Source: Rhynchosporium graminicola
Taxonomy: Eukaryota > Ascomycota > Leotiomycetes > Helotiales > Ploettnerulaceae
DNA: 60,732 bases
Direction of reading: 5' to 3'
Assembly (NCBI GenBank): GCA_900074885.1
Contig: FJUW01000099.1
Span: forward strand, 1-60,732
The translations under genes were made by a program, and so were the position numbers. A model generated the notes under the pieces. That model worked only from the letters and a program-made list of their open reading frames with translations, was not told where the DNA came from and ran no database searches. This document shows, one piece after another, positions 1-13,670 of the stretch; positions within the stretch are counted from its first letter, which is position 1, and every line of letters begins with the position of its first letter.

Positions 1-3000
1 AGGTACGAAAGCTAAGATCTTATTTCGGGGTACCTATAGCTACTACCGACTTAGTTTAGAAGCTAGGCCTCGTTAAGTAGTAGTATATAGCTTCTAATAA
101 CTATTTAGCTTAGTATATATTATAAGTAAGCTAATATAAGATACTATTAAGTATAAGAAGCTATCCTCGGAGAGGGTTACTTAATAGTAGTACTTAAGGC
201 GCTATAAGGTAAAACCGGGCCTAATAGTAAAGTTAATTTAATAGTTAATATAATAGACGTAGTTACTATATACTACTATTGATTTTAATTAAGCGAAAAA
301 CTCGGTAAGATAGTAAGCTCAGTATAGCTACTATCTTTTTGAAGAGTAAGATAAGGTTAGTATCTTTTCAAGTTACTTAGTAGCTTATATAAGTAAAACT
401 CGTACTTTTAAGACCTTTTAGTACTTAGTACTAAACTGCTTATAAGGAATTATATCTTCTTTTAAGGGAGATAAGCTAGTAGGCTGCTCTAACTATATAG
501 AGTAGCTTAATATAGCTAGCTTCTACTTAGAGGTAAATAGCTTTATATCTTATATTAATAGTATAAAGACTAAGCCTAGCTAAGCTCTCTACTTTAAATC
601 AGAAGAACGTATTAACGCGTAATACGAAAAGAGAGTAGATTATACTTCTTATTCTCCGGAGCTAGTAATTAAATACTATAAGAGACTAGCTAATTTTGAG
701 TATATAAATAAGAAGGCTTTAGGTACTATTAAGTCGATTATATCACTTGAAAACCTTAATAGGTTCAAGGATAAGACTAGCGCAAAAGACCTATAGGAAG
801 CTATTATAGCTACTTATAGTTCTACTAGCTTAGAGGAGATTAGTAAGTATATAAATCGTATTATTAATAATACTTACTCCTCTTATAAGAATATAGATAA
901 GTATACTAGCGTAATTCAAGCTAGTTTAGTTTACTTAAAGTAGCTTAAGTATAAGATTCTAAAGCTTATATTAGCTAGCTTTATATTTAAAGGTTTACTT
1001 AGTTCTTTTGATTCTTTTACTTCTAGGAAGTATAAAGAAATCTCTAATAACTTTTCTTCTATTAATATAGAAAGTTTAATAAGAGATCTTATATTAGAAG
1101 AGGCTAGAATAAATATTTCTACTGATTTATAAGCTAATAAGGCTTTTAAGGGGAAGAATTCGAAAGGTAGTAAGAAGTATAATTACTATAATAAAATAAA
1201 CTATATAGAGGTAAATTGCTATATAAAGTACCTTGAGCTAATACCTAATAAATCGACTAATTATAAGAAGAAGTCGAAAGATAAAAGCGCTAAAGAATTA
1301 AAAGAGGAGTCTACTAAGGCCCTTATGAGTTCTTTTAGTAGTAGTAGTATTAGTAGTAGTAGTATAGCAGATTAAGCTTATACTATTATATATAACTATA
1401 GAATAGTACTCGATTCTAGCGCTTCTGAGTATTATATACCGAATAAGAGCTAGTTATTAGATTATAAACCTGTATCTAAGAAGTCTATTACTATTACTAA
1501 TAGTAATATTTTACTTATAATAAGTAGAGGAGATATTCCTATAATTACTAGGGAAGGCGATAGAGTACTTATTAAAGATATAAATTATATACCTAGCTTT
1601 AAAACTACTCTCCTAAGCTCTAAGGAACTAACTAATAAAGATTAGAAAGTTACTTTTAATAAAAAGGGTATAAATATCTCTAATAGCTCTATTAATATAG
1701 AAGCTAAATAGTATTATAATATATACTACTTAGAAGTAGACGTAAATCATAAGCTGCTCGAGCCTATATCTTTTAAGGTAGACTCTAATAAAAGTAGTAA
1801 ATTAGACTTATATTATAAGCGTCTTTTATATATAAATAAGGAGTTTATCTATAAGACTATAGAAGGATCTAAAGGATTAAAAATCTAAAAGGAGTTAGAC
1901 TTATCTAACTATTTTACTTATAATAGTAGTAAAATATACGCTATAAGTAATACTAAGCGTATATTAGATACTCTTCTGCTTATTATCTTTAATATAGATA
2001 TAGTAAGCCCTTTTAAGATTAAAAGTCTAAAGGGGGAAAGATACTTCTTAACTATTACTTATAAAAGCTCTAGAGCTATTTAAGTATATATTCTAAAATA
2101 TAAGGCTAAGGTATATAATACCTTAATCGAGTAGTATAATATAATAACTACTTAATTTAAGCGAGATAAATTAAAAATTATCGCTAAGATTAGAGCCTTT
2201 AAGCTAGATAACGCTAAGGAGTTTAAATCTAATAAATAGACTATCTTTTATAAAGATAAAGGTATTATTTATAAATATACTAGTTCTTACTCTCCTAAGT
2301 AAAACAGTATAATAGAGCGTTTAAATCGATATCTTATAGAAAGGCTTATAGCTATCTATATAGATAAGAATATACCCTTATTCCTTTAGCCTTAAATAAT
2401 CTAAGGAATAGCTTATATTAAGAATCGCTCTTATAATTCGGTTATTAAAAAGAGTCCCTTTAAAGTTCTCTTTAGTAAAAAGCCTACTCTTAATTATATT
2501 AGAGTATTAAGCTCTCTTACTTATATTCTTATTAATAAAAGAACTAATAAGTTTAAAAGTAAATCTAATAGAGGTATACTTATAAGGTATAAGTCTATAA
2601 ATAACTTCTTAGTATATATACTTGAGAAGAGAGCTATTATAAGCTCTAAAAACGTTCTAATTAAAGAAGATTTAACCTTTAAAGATAAAGTAATCTCTAA
2701 AGAAGAATTAGAATCTTTTAAAGAGATACTTAATAACTACAAGACCTCTAACTATTCAAATCGCGTAGTTTCCTTACCTATAGATACTCCTAAATTAGAC
2801 TTATCTAGAGCTAAAAACTCGGAGAAAATCGATAGTGAAATAGCTAATAATTTATTAAACAAAGAAAAAGTTATAGAAGATATAGAACTTAATCTCTTTA
2901 ATAATATAGCTAAAGAAATACTTATAGTAGAAATACTTAAAAGAAGTATAAAACATAGAAAGGACTACTCTAATTAGATACTTAATATTACTACTAGAAG

Positions 3001-5330
3001 TTATACTAAAGACCTTAATATAGCTTTAGCTATTCAGAATAATAAGCGATTAATTCAAGAGTAGAAAGAGGCTTATAGTATATATAAAAATATTATTAAC
3101 TTAGCTTACTAAGCTTTTATTAGCTCTAAATCAGACGAAGAAATTAAGCTATTACTTAATCCGGAAAGAATCCTTATTAAAAAGGATTCGGAAGTAGTTA
3201 TCTATAAGCTTAAGAGCTATAAAGAAGCTATAAATAGTCCTTATAAGGATTATTAGCTAAAAGCTATAAATAAAGAAATTACCTATCTTAAGAATTATAA
3301 TATATAGAAAGTAGTCGATAGTAATACTAAGACTATAAAACTACTAAAAACTCGCTAGGTCTATAAGATCAAAGAACTAGAGAGCGAGTACTACGAATTT
3401 AAAGCTAGATTCGTAGCTAAGGGGTTTAAGTAATTATACAGTTTAAACTATATAGATATATACGCTAGTATAGTTAAGTAAATAGCTTAGCGTCTTATAT
3501 TTGCCTTAATAGTACTCTATAAGTAGTATATATATAAGATCGATATAATCTCCGCTTTTATATAGAGTAATATAGATATTAATACCTTATATATTTACCT
3601 CCCAGAAGGCGTAGATTATTACGCTAATAAACTCCTCTTACTCTAGAAATCGTTATATAGTCTTAAGTAATTAGCTAGACTATAGTTTATTACGCTTAAG
3701 GAGGTATTAGTTAATAAATTCGGATTTAAGTTAATCCTATCCGAAAATTATATATTAGTTAATAGAGAGCTTAAGATTATAATCTATATATACGTAGATA
3801 ATCTAGCTCTAATTAGCCCTGATATAAGTACTATTAAGTCCTTAAATAAAGAATTAAAACACTTCTTTAAACTTAAGGACTTAGGGCTAATAAAAGACTA
3901 TTTAGGTATTGAAATTAACTATAATAGAGATCAGGGCTATATGAAGCTCTATTAAGCTAGCTATATAGAGAAGGTACTAGCGCGGTTTGACTTATCAGAC
4001 TATAAACCGAAGAATACGCCTATAGATTTAAAGATTAAATTAGAACCTAATCCTAATAAAGCTAATAAGGAAGATATATTATAGTTTTAGCAAGTAATAG
4101 GCTACTTACTATTCCTTACGCTAGCTACTAGGCCTGATATAAGCTACGCTATAATTAAATTAGCTAGGTTCTCTAGTAACTCTAGTGATATATATATCTT
4201 AGCTGCAAAGAACGTACTTAGATACCTTAAAGGTTCTATTAAACTAGGCTTAGTTTATATTAATATCTCTAGTAAATACGTTAGCGGATATTATAATTCT
4301 AATTATACCGGAGATATTAGTATAACTAAGTCTACTAGCGGCTATTCTTTCTATATAGGAAGCTGCTTATTCTCTTAGAAGTCGAAGTTATAATCAATTA
4401 TAGCTTAGTCTACTATAGAAGCTGAATATATAGCTATTAATTCGGTAGTTAAAGAAGCGGTCTATATAAGATAACTTCTTACTGAAATAAGCTATTACTT
4501 CTAAGAGAGGTTCCCGGTGTTTACTAATAATAATAACGCTTTATTACTCTCTAAAAACCCTTAATTCCATGAGAGAACTAAGCATATAGCAATAAAGTAC
4601 TACTTTATAAGGGACCTAATTAATCAAGGTACTATAGATTTAATCTATATTAGTACTTTGAAGCAAAAGGCAGACGAGTTTACTAAAGCCCTAGATAGGC
4701 CTAAATTTAAGGAGTTTATAAAACACCTTGAACTAGCTTATTAGAGCTAGTACATCAGATTATTATAAGAGAATTAGGTTTATTTAACCTAGGAGAGTAG
4801 CTACGAGGTAGTATTTCTATTCCTTATTATATTTCTTTTATAATAACCTAAGGGTAGTCGATTAGTGATTTACCTTATATAGTTCTGTTTTAAAACTGAC
4901 TATAAGGCTCTGATTAAGGGGGCGTGTTAGATTTATAACTAGTACCTTAGTCAGTTTTGCCTGCATTAGTATATATACCCTATACCTTATTAGTATATAG
5001 TCTTAGTACCTAGTTCAGTACCTTGCGCATATACCTTATTATACCTAGCACCTATACCCTATACCTTATCCATAGCCTATACCCTGTATACGCTATTAGA
5101 GTTACTATGAAAGTTCTCGATAGAGTTTTACTACTCCCTAGTACGTATATCGTACTTCTAGAGGTTTCTACTGACGTAGTATGATTCTACGGAATACGCG
5201 TCTTCTTCTATAGAGTTCTGTATTACGTAGTATAGAATATTCTAGAGAGCTTATATAGCTATATAAGTAGCTAGAATCTCTCCTGTAGTTAGCTCTCTTA
5301 AAGAAAGAAAAAAGCAATTCGTATTAATCA
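1..5330 (+). mobile_element. Ty1/copia LTR retrotransposon, RIP-inactivated, 5' LTR outside window
   Basis: Plus-strand Gag-Pol remains in copia order. A decayed CCHC zinc-knuckle region ends in an ELIPNK-like stretch (about 1180-1250). The integrase core shows DNAKEF (2206-2225) and an SYSP..NSIIERLNR stretch (about 2285-2335). Reverse transcriptase starts at a TRWVYKIK-like motif (about 3350, Trp now TAG) and has YVDN in place of YVDD (3790-3803) followed by DYLGIEI (3897-3917). RNase H keeps EAEYIAI (4417-4438) and KHIAIKYYFIRD (4579-4615). A purine tract (ttaaggggg) precedes a TGTTAG LTR start at 4925. Many Trp and Gln codons are stops. No 5' LTR is visible, so the element begins left of position 1. 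Confidence 0.85.
4925..5330 (+). repeat. 3' LTR of the plus-strand copia element
   Basis: Begins with TGTTAG directly after the purine tract 'gattaagggggcg' and ends with 'attaatca'. The right boundary is set where the minus-strand pre-integrase coding of the neighbouring element resumes (about 5340). Several 'ataccctataccttat' sub-repeats lie at about 4972-5070. The partner LTR is outside the window, so the right end is approximate. Confidence 0.55.
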
Positions 5331-8300
5331 CGTATTATTCTGACCTTTTAGCTGATTTCCACCTTTAATTTTCACATAGTACTCCTGAGTTATACTTATA
5401 ACCGGCCTGCTGCAGTAAATCTTCCAGCTTTCTTACTAAGGGGTATCCGAATCGGTAGTAAAGTCGATATAAATCCGTCTCTGTAAGTACTCTTATATTC
5501 GACTAGAAACACTTTATAATATACTTCTTAAGTAACTTCTTCCAGAGTAAGAAGAGGTAGCCGAATCTCCGTATAACTAGTATATCTCCCTATAGCGTAA
5601 TAAGTACGTTACGAAGATTATCCAATATAACTCTAAGCTTATCTATATCATCTAAACAGAGTAGAAACAGGGTATCTATAGCTATAACCTCAAATTAGAT
5701 CTTTCTAATTAGAGAAATTATAATCTATTATGCTAATTGAAGTAGCTTTACTGATACCGAATTTAATATCTTTTCCATAGGAAGGCAAGAGTTCAGCCTT
5801 ATATAGAGCTTTATAGGCTTCGTATTAACCTTTACTTACTGTAGATACCTTTACTGCTCTAGTATCAATTATAATTCCATGAAAAACTAACGAATTATAC
5901 CGGGGGCTGCTTATTATCGTCTCTGCGGTCCGGTCCTCTTCCGTAGCCTCTTCGGCAGTATCTAATAAGTACTTAAAAGCTATATTTACTAGGGTTTCTA
6001 TTATTAGTTATATAGCTTCTACTAAGATAAGTCCTATAGAGGTTATAAATAGAGCTTCCGGTTTTTTATTATCAGAATCGTAGTCTATATCGCTCCCGGC
6101 TTCGTATAAGGTAAAGGCAGTAGCTATATACTTATCTTCTATACTCTTATACTCTGCGACGTATTATCTATATACTTTCTTAAAGACTCTTCTAAAGTTA
6201 CCTTTAAACTTAGAAGAGTTCTTCGCCTTAAACTTCTCCTTAACTTTCTCTCTTTCATCTACTATATAGTCGAAAGATATATAATCCGTAGTATTATATA
6301 CCTAGTACTTCTTAGCGTTACTTTCCTTATCTAGCTTATTTATCTTCTTCTCTCCTTATATTCTGAATCGCCTTTTATTATCTCCCTTCTCTCTATATAC
6401 TTATCCTTTATCAGAATCGCTTCGGAATTTTCGATTAGTATAGAAAGTAGTACCAGTTATAGGGTATACGTGCTTATAGTTAACGATAGAGGTTCTGATA
6501 GAAGTAATCGTCTTTTCAATAGAAGTTATAAGTTAAGCTAGAGTAATTTAGTAAGCTTCTAAGCTTTAGTAGGTAGTAATAACCTTATTTATAACGAACT
6601 TCTTATAGCGTAATTCAAAGGGTATACTATAACGTAGCTCTCTAATCTGCATAAAGAGTATATTAAAGTACTCTGAAGTTATCTTTCTAGGGTTCTTTTC
6701 CTTAATCGATTCAAGAGTAAGAAGATTCTATATAGTTAGAGAAGATCTGCTAAACTCCTCGCTTTTAAACTGATCTATTATATTCTTTAGTATAGTATCG
6801 AATTTAATAATCAGAGGGGTTCTAGGGATACTATTCAGACTATAATAGTATTATTAGAGAGCAGTGCCTTTTAGTATTAATAGAAACGCCTTACTATACT
6901 CCTCCGGTGGAATCTCAGCTCTTAAGCAGATATCGTAGAATATTCTGACCTTACTACTAAAGCTATCTCTGTCTCCCCTGAATTTCATCTCTTCTGGAAA
7001 TATATAGAAGAAGCTAGTAATCTCCTTTCTATACGACTTCTCCTTCTCCTTCTATTCTGTATTATAGTACTCTCCCTCTCCTCCTCTAGCTCCTTAGTAG
7101 TCTTCTCCTTCTCTACTCCCTGCATTCTTCGGTATACGCTTCTAATAGTATCGCTGCTCTTCTCTATTCTGCTTAGAGGAGGTCTCTTTATATTGCCTAG
7201 ATTACTATACTCCTCCGGTAGAATATACTCCTCCGGTAGAATATACTCCTCTAGTAGAATCTCGGTCGTGTTATAGAGGTTCGTAGTATTCTTTATTAAA
7301 GTCGAATTCGCTGATAGAAGGTAAGCTGAGTATAATACGGCGTCTTTATCGCAGTCTGTAGAACTCCTTCTTTAATCTCTTATACTCTAATTCGTCTTAT
7401 TAAGTAGCTATATTATTTATTATCTCCTTCTCTCTTTTATCTCGCTCCTTCTCTCTTTTATCTCTCTATTACTACGCAGATATCTGTATAGTTAGCTTCT
7501 CTAGTATAAGTAGGTTTAATACTATATACTATAGCTATTTAGAGAGTATCTTCTCTCTTACTATACTTTTTAGCTCCTTTAAGGTCTAACTACTGCGTAT
7601 AGTATTCTATGGAGTATATAGAAGCTTATATAGCTCCTGCGCAGGTTCGTCGCTATCTGCGATAAATACGCCTTTAGTATTTAGGGTGAATATAAGGTTA
7701 TTATTTAACGATTTATTAATAGACTTGAAAGAGTCTACTATCTAACTTTCGTAGATCTCCTTAAATAAGGAGTATAGAGGTCTGTTTATATAGTTAGAGC
7801 TCTTGATTTATCTGATAAGACCTTCTCCCTGTTTTCGTATAGTCTCCGGTTCTAGTAGGTCCTTACCGGAGGGCTCTTATAACTTCGCAGGTATACGAAA
7901 GAACTCGGGAGTATCACCCTCGGGGGTATTATTATCTTTTACTATATTAAAGGTCTGATTTATATAAGTGTTTTAGTACTATTCCGAGGTTGTTTAGAAT
8001 AGTAGTTATAGAGTTATTCTTAAGTGTTATAAGTGAAGCGCTAGCGTAGCGCGTTCAAGTTTGACTTCGAGTTTTTGGCGTAAATTAAAGTCTTAAAAGC
8101 GCGTTCTTTGAAGTCGGGTTACAGTAGTAATCGAAGTACGTAGAAGGTAAGTACGTAGAAAGTATTAGTATAATATACTAGAAGTCGAATCCTTTAACTG
8201 TATCGCAAGTAGAATCCAAGTAAATTACCTTAGTAATTCAAGTTAAAATAGTAAAGAGGAGACTATATCTTCTCTAGTACTTAAGCTATTACCGTAGTAG

Positions 8301-8581
8301 ATATCTCTACTCTTCAAGGTTACTAGCGCGCTCTTTTCAATCGTCGAAATTCTTAGAATTTAACTGCTTTCAAAGAGTAAAATAATCTATATGTCTATTG
8401 ATTAATATTAGTATTACTCTGTCGTAGTACGTATAATTAAGTAGTCTGCGTGAGCTAAAGTATAGTAATAAGTAGTAGTAGTATTATCTATTATATCGTG
8501 GCTATCTTTCCTAGGTAGTCGAGACTCCGTAAGGGAGATATATCTGGCCGGCTAAACCCCGGTGCAGATACTCGACTAACA
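5331..8581 (-). mobile_element. Second copia-type element (minus strand), truncated by insertion and RIP
   Basis: Read on the minus strand from right to left. A Gag-like region (about 7300-6200) contains the stretch KAFLLILKGTAL. An aspartic-protease-like motif follows, HGIIIDTRA where HGI.IDTGA is expected (about 5885-5860). A pre-integrase motif DLYRLYYRFGYP, a decayed DLRRLHRRFGHP, sits at about 5485-5430. Integrase and reverse transcriptase are missing, because the plus-strand copia element has landed inside the frame at about 5330. The 5' LTR should end at 8581, where the minus strand reads TGTTAGTCGAG; its inner boundary I could not place. Confidence 0.65.
7205..7260. repeat. 18-bp tandem repeat, three copies
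   Basis: Three consecutive copies of an 18-mer reading 'tatactcctccggtagaa', the third with a cc-to-ta change. It lies within the Gag-like coding of the truncated minus-strand copia element, and a related single copy occurs near 6897. Probably an in-frame repeat of the ancestral protein. Confidence 0.7.
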
Positions 8582-8604
8582 CATGACTATGAAAAAACAA
8601 AAGT

Positions 8605-8754
8605 AGTCTCTGAATATTAATTATTAAGAGCGTTATCTCTTCAGAAGAGAGAAAGCTTACTTTAAATATATAAGGAGATTATATAAGTATATACTAAGCT
8701 ATATAAGTGATCAGATAAAACGTAACTATATATAATAAGTAAAAGTATACGATA
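8605..8754 (-). repeat. 3' LTR of the 8.6-25.4 kb copia element (strongly RIPed)
   Basis: Aligns end to end with 25266-25419. Nearly all differences are C-to-T or G-to-A relative to the right copy (for example 'gatcatatgag' has become 'gattatataag' and 'tgtacgaca' has become 'tatacgata'), so this copy has been hit harder. The inner end abuts the purine tract. The outermost base or two are uncertain. Confidence 0.8.
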
Positions 8755-10229
8755 TACCCCTTATAGTTATCTCTTAGTATAAGGCTAGAGATTACTATTA
8801 ACTATACGTATACCTTTACCTAGTTAATAAATATAAACTATCCTAAGTAAGTAAAGAAGCTTCTAAATAGAGAGGGTAAATTCTACTATTTATATAAATT
8901 AATAAAAGAAAACATAAATAAAATGCGTAAACTAATCAAAGTCGAAGTAACTATTGAAAAGTAAAGTTAAGTAAATAAAGGAAATTATAAGGCTATAGCC
9001 TTATATATATTATAAAGTTAGCTGCTTCTAAGCTTTAAGTAATCGCTAAGTATAAGAGTAAAGGTAAAAATATCGTAAAGAAGCATTTAATTAAATGAAT
9101 TAAAAATCGAAATCTAGGTTATATAATCTTAGAGAGTTATAAATTATAGTCGTAACTAATTGAATAATCTTGCCTTATTATTATTTATTAATTTCTGAAA
9201 GGGTAAAAGAAGCACTTTAGACAGAAGAAGCTTCTAGACCGAAAAAGCACTCTAGGTAGCTAGTCTTATTTACTTATAAGGGTAGGTAACCGAAGCTTTA
9301 TAGGTATATGAACCCTTTATCTCGTATATAGAGAAGTTCTTTTTCCTTTAAATATAATATACTAAGATTCTTTATACTTACCTCTCTCTTTCTATTAATA
9401 ACTTCATTTCAACTCTTCTTTTATTACTATATCTTCTAATTCTCTAAATAAGAGATTACGAAAGGAAAACTCGTCTAAAGATCCTAAGGTATGTCTTATA
9501 TTACTATATCGCGTTATAGAATCCCTTACTACTCCTAGAAGATCCTCAAATACTAGAAGATTTATAACTAAATCTACTTATCGCGATATTATAAGATTAT
9601 TTTCTACTTTTCACTTTAATCCTTTAACTAATAATATATAATATAGCTCGATAGCCCTTACTTTAAGAAAGATATCCCTTCTACTTCTTGTCGCTTAGTA
9701 GCTTAACTATGAAATAATCCTGAAATCTATTCTTACTGATCTATTAATTATACTAATCGAGATAATAATTCTAAGCTTAAGTAGTATAATACCTTAGATA
9801 ATCTTTCTAATTACTCTATCTGCGAACTTTCTTTACTTCTCTAGCGAACTAATTTATCTCCTTGTATACTAAAAGCTCCTTCTTCTTTAAAGAAGATTAT
9901 TATACTTTCCTATAGTCGCAAGTCTATTACTACTACCCCTAGATCTAGAGTAAAGCGTAAGATAGGTAAATAATCTCCTAATACTAATACTATTTAAATA
10001 TTCTAATATCTACTAAGTAAAGAGAATAATAATCCTTACTAAAGATATATTAGTATAAGTATAAAAGGAACTAGAATAAAAAGTCGCTACTATATAAATA
10101 TAGCTATAAAGTCAAAGAGATACTACTCTTATGCCTCTTATAGCTATATTCCTATTATCTTATAAATAATTACTTAAGCTAAAGAGTTTATAAATAGAAA
10201 GAGAACTAGTACTAAGTAATCTATAAGCT

Positions 10230-10286
10230 TTTATAATTCTGATCTTTTAATACCTTTATAGTTCTGATCTTTTAATACCTTAGCTA
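10230..10286. repeat. Short tandem duplication, about 25 bp
   Basis: The unit 'ttctgatcttttaatacc' with flanking 'tttata' occurs twice in a row within the left arm of the 8605-25419 copia element. A local duplication of no evident function. Confidence 0.6.
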
Positions 10287-11452
10287 ATTTACTTAGTTCC
10301 TTAAGAACTATCGTACGAATCTCTAATAAGTACTTAAAGATATAAAAGCTAAGAGAGCTCTAAAGAAAAGTAGTAGTAATATAGAGTCAGAATCTAAGGT
10401 CGAAATCCTTAATATGAAGTCTATTAAACCTAGACTTTCTCTAAAGAAGAGAGATCGTAATAGTAATATAAGTAGAGCTTCTACTAATAAGTTTATAAGA
10501 TTAAATAATAGCAGAACTCCTTCTGAGGATCGAAAGTATTATACTAAGTACCGGATTAAGCGCTAGAATAATAGCTCAGAATAAGCATTTAATCTTCTTA
10601 TATAATTATTTATAAATCCCTAAAAGCTTAGTTTTTTAATCTGAATTTTATATAATAAGAAATACGCTAAGTAAGCGACTTAATACTATACTTAAAGCTC
10701 CTCTATCTATAATCTATAATTTCTAAAATTTAAAGGTAATCTAAAAGATTTAGATTTCTATCGAATAAGATTCTTTATAAGAATATCTGCTAGTTATTAT
10801 TAGTTAGCAGATATATTACTATAAATGATCCCTTAGCGTGCTCTTACTTAAGCTATATATTCTGAATATCGATATATTATAATTTAGTAATTATTCTCTC
10901 GCTTTTATTTATAACTAGCCTAATCGTTTATTATTTATCGTAAAAGATCTCCTAAGTCTCTCTAATATCGAAGGCAAGATCTTTAAAGAATCTCTAAAGA
11001 GCTATAGTTTCTTTTACTAAGTTAGCTAATATAAGTAGTTTAACTTTAGTTATAGAGATTATAACTATATCTTATATTAAAGCTTTCTAAATCACTAGTC
11101 CTTTATATATAAGGATTAGATATCCTTAGGATAATCTTCTAGAGTTTAGATCATCTGTAAATAAAGTATCAGAAGCTATTACTAAAGCTCTTAAGTATTC
11201 TCCTCTATAAATAATCCTTAGACATCGAGTACTATAAAGATATCGAATTAGCTAATAGATAATTATAAAATAATCTAATAAGGGATTAGTTAAGTACTTA
11301 GAGAGCTATAAGATAGTATATAATATATCTAGTCGAACTATAATTATAATATAGAGAACTAATCCTACTCTCTCTTGAAATACTTTAATTAACTTCTTTA
11401 AAGCTTAGTTTAAGTTCTTAATAAGATTAAGTTAAGGAAGTAGTATAGTTAG

Positions 11453-11720
11453 TGTAACGACATAAGACTCAAGGCGGTATACAAGTAAGAATAAACGAGT
11501 AGGGAGGCTAAGAGCGATCTTATATAGTCTACTACGAAGGAAACAAAAAGATAAGGAAGGAAGAAGAAGAGAGATAGAGTATAAGGCACCTTATATATAT
11601 ATGCCGGTACTAGCCCGATACTATACCGAGTCGGACACTAATTCTGCCGGGATACCTGTGAACTTAGGCCCTAGTATCTATCCTTCTTCTCATATAATAT
11701 TCAGATGAGTTGTTATTATA
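11453..11720 (-). repeat. 3' LTR of the gypsy chromovirus
   Basis: 268 bp from TGTAACGACA to 'tgttattata' (ancestral TGTCGTCACA, seen in the other copies), so the ends form an inverted repeat. Preceded by target-site copy GTTAG at 11448-11452. Next to it on the inner side lies 'ttaccctccccc', the complement of the polypurine tract. Confidence 0.9.
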
Positions 11721-12489
11721 TTACCCTCCCCCTAAGAAGAGCTTAACCCTAAGCTCGGAAGGTTATAGTTTATACTAGAATTAGTCTTTATTATAACTAT
11801 TTTCGTCGATATTCGCGTAATAGGCGCTAGCCGCTCTTTAGTAGTAGTAAATTCTTTATTAGGTTCTAACTAGTTACGTCGCTATAATAGTACTATATTA
11901 GTTATAGCTTCTAAATCGGGCGGTAAGCGGTATTTACTTTATCTATTTACGGTAGGAGTCGAGTTTAAGTAGGGCGTAGGGTATATAAAAGAAGGGGTTT
12001 ATTAATATTAGAGCCTTTCCTTTTTAACCGCGATAACTACTTTAACTTATAAGTTTACTCTCCCTAGACTACAATACGGCTCCTATAGTAGGTATTATTA
12101 CTAACTACTATAGTAGTCTACTATAATCTTATATATCAATCGACCTAATTAACTCTTCTCTTAATATAAGTAAGTTTCTTATCTTAGTTTTAGAGATAGT
12201 CCTTAAGTATAATACGGGAGTTTCACGGATCTATAATACTAACTCCTATAGTGCCTTTATGAGTTCCTGCCGGTACTCTTTCGGCGGCGTATCGTATATA
12301 TTACTTACGATATATTCGCGCTTTCCTTAAGATAAAGTATAATAATACTCCTATTTTAGAACTCCTATACTTATTTAATAAGCCTAACTTTAAGCTTTAT
12401 AAGTATTATTTAGCGTTAAAGAGTAGTTATAAGTATATAAGTTACTTAAATATAAATATAGTTATATATACTAACACGTTATAGTTACT

Positions 12490-13180
12490 TAACTATATTA
12501 ATATAGAGTATACTATTTTATCCGGTTTACTTCTTAGTAGGGAAGCTAAGGACGCGGAGCTAAATCGGAGTAGTATTATAGCTACCTATAAGGCTATTAA
12601 TCAGATCTATTATCTCACGAAATCTACTACTCTTATTACTATATTAGAGATTACTACTATATAATTAGCAGAGACTTAAGCTTTAAGGCGTTCTATAGAG
12701 AAAGTATTTAAGGAGTTAGAGTTTATTAAGGTAATAAGTTACGATCTTAAACCCTTAGATATTAGTATAATACTAACGCGATATAGGATTTAGATCTTCT
12801 AATAATCGATTCGGCGAAATCTAAGTTAATAGCTGAAATAATATTAAAGTAGATAAAGGAATTAAATAGTATTATACGGGAATTTGCGAAGAAAGCTATA
12901 TTTAAGGCTACGATATCTAATACTAAAGGAAAGAGGAATTTGCTTTCTAGTTTAAAGATAGTATCAGATCTAGATACTCCTAGACTCTCTCTAAAGAAGA
13001 AAGCCCGTAGGATTAGCTATTATACTTAGTCTACTACTAGAGCTATATTAGCAGATTTAGGTAAGGAGTTAGATATAGTAATTCTAGTTCTAGATATTCC
13101 AGATTTACTAGAAGCTCCGGAGGACTTAGGGGAGAAAGCTAGTAAAGTAGAAATAGTTAAAGAAGTAGAGTTTTAGATAT
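12490..13180 (+). pseudogene. Decayed ORF on the strand opposite to gypsy pol, between chromodomain and 3' LTR
   Basis: Plus-strand translation gives a protein-like series whose stops are almost all TAG/TAA at Gln or Trp positions. Clear stretches include SREAKDAELNRSSIIATYK, then KVFKELEFIKVISYDLKP, then in another frame KELNSIIREFAKKAIF and EAPEDLGEKASKVEIVKEV before a stop. The frame changes once near 12.77 kb, which may be an indel or an intron. Its second half recurs in the assembly duplicate at 13671-14180. The host element codes on the minus strand, so this is an additional, convergent gene. From memory, some Botrytis gypsy elements carry an extra gene oriented against pol (called brtn); whether this one is related I cannot tell. 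Confidence 0.55.
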
Positions 13181-13668
13181 AGCGTTATTATAGAGTATAA
13201 TCAGGAGATTATTCCTAGTAATAAATTCTAATACTAATAACTATAATAGCTTATTATTCTCTAAGTAACTATAGTTATCTATTCTATCTTCCTAGGCCTT
13301 AATCTACTGATCTAGTTTACACGGAGGTCTAAGTTTACTTAGGTTAGTAATATAGAAGTCTCTGAGCTTATACGGAGTACCTATTAGGTCAGAAGTATTA
13401 TACTAAGTTAGGTCCGGGTCATAGCCTAGCTAGCTAACTTAATACTTCAGATTACCTCTTAGGAGCAATATAGAAAGTATATCTTATAACTACTACTCTT
13501 CTTAAGTAGCGATAACCTCCGGGGGTAGGTTTAGTAACTCCTAGCTTAGTAATAAGTCGTCCGGGTCCTTAAAGAGTAATTCGGAAGCGAATATATCGTA
13601 TATAGAAGATCCCGGGGGTAAATCTAGCTTATAGGAGTATCTGATCTTAGCTAGGACCTAGTATAGTC
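12680..13668. repeat. First copy of a 989-bp perfect duplication (likely assembly artefact)
   Basis: Identical to 13671-14659 at every position I compared, starting 'gctttaaggcg' and ending 'gtatagtc'. The two copies are separated only by a stray t and a single N at 13670. A genuine old tandem duplication in RIPed DNA would have diverged. Confidence 0.92.
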
Positions 13669-13670
13669 TN

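Noticed and set aside
1337..1365. TAG-type microsatellite as a CRISPR-like or regulatory repeat
   Set aside because: A simple trinucleotide run inside Gag coding of a copia element; no spacers and a eukaryotic context.
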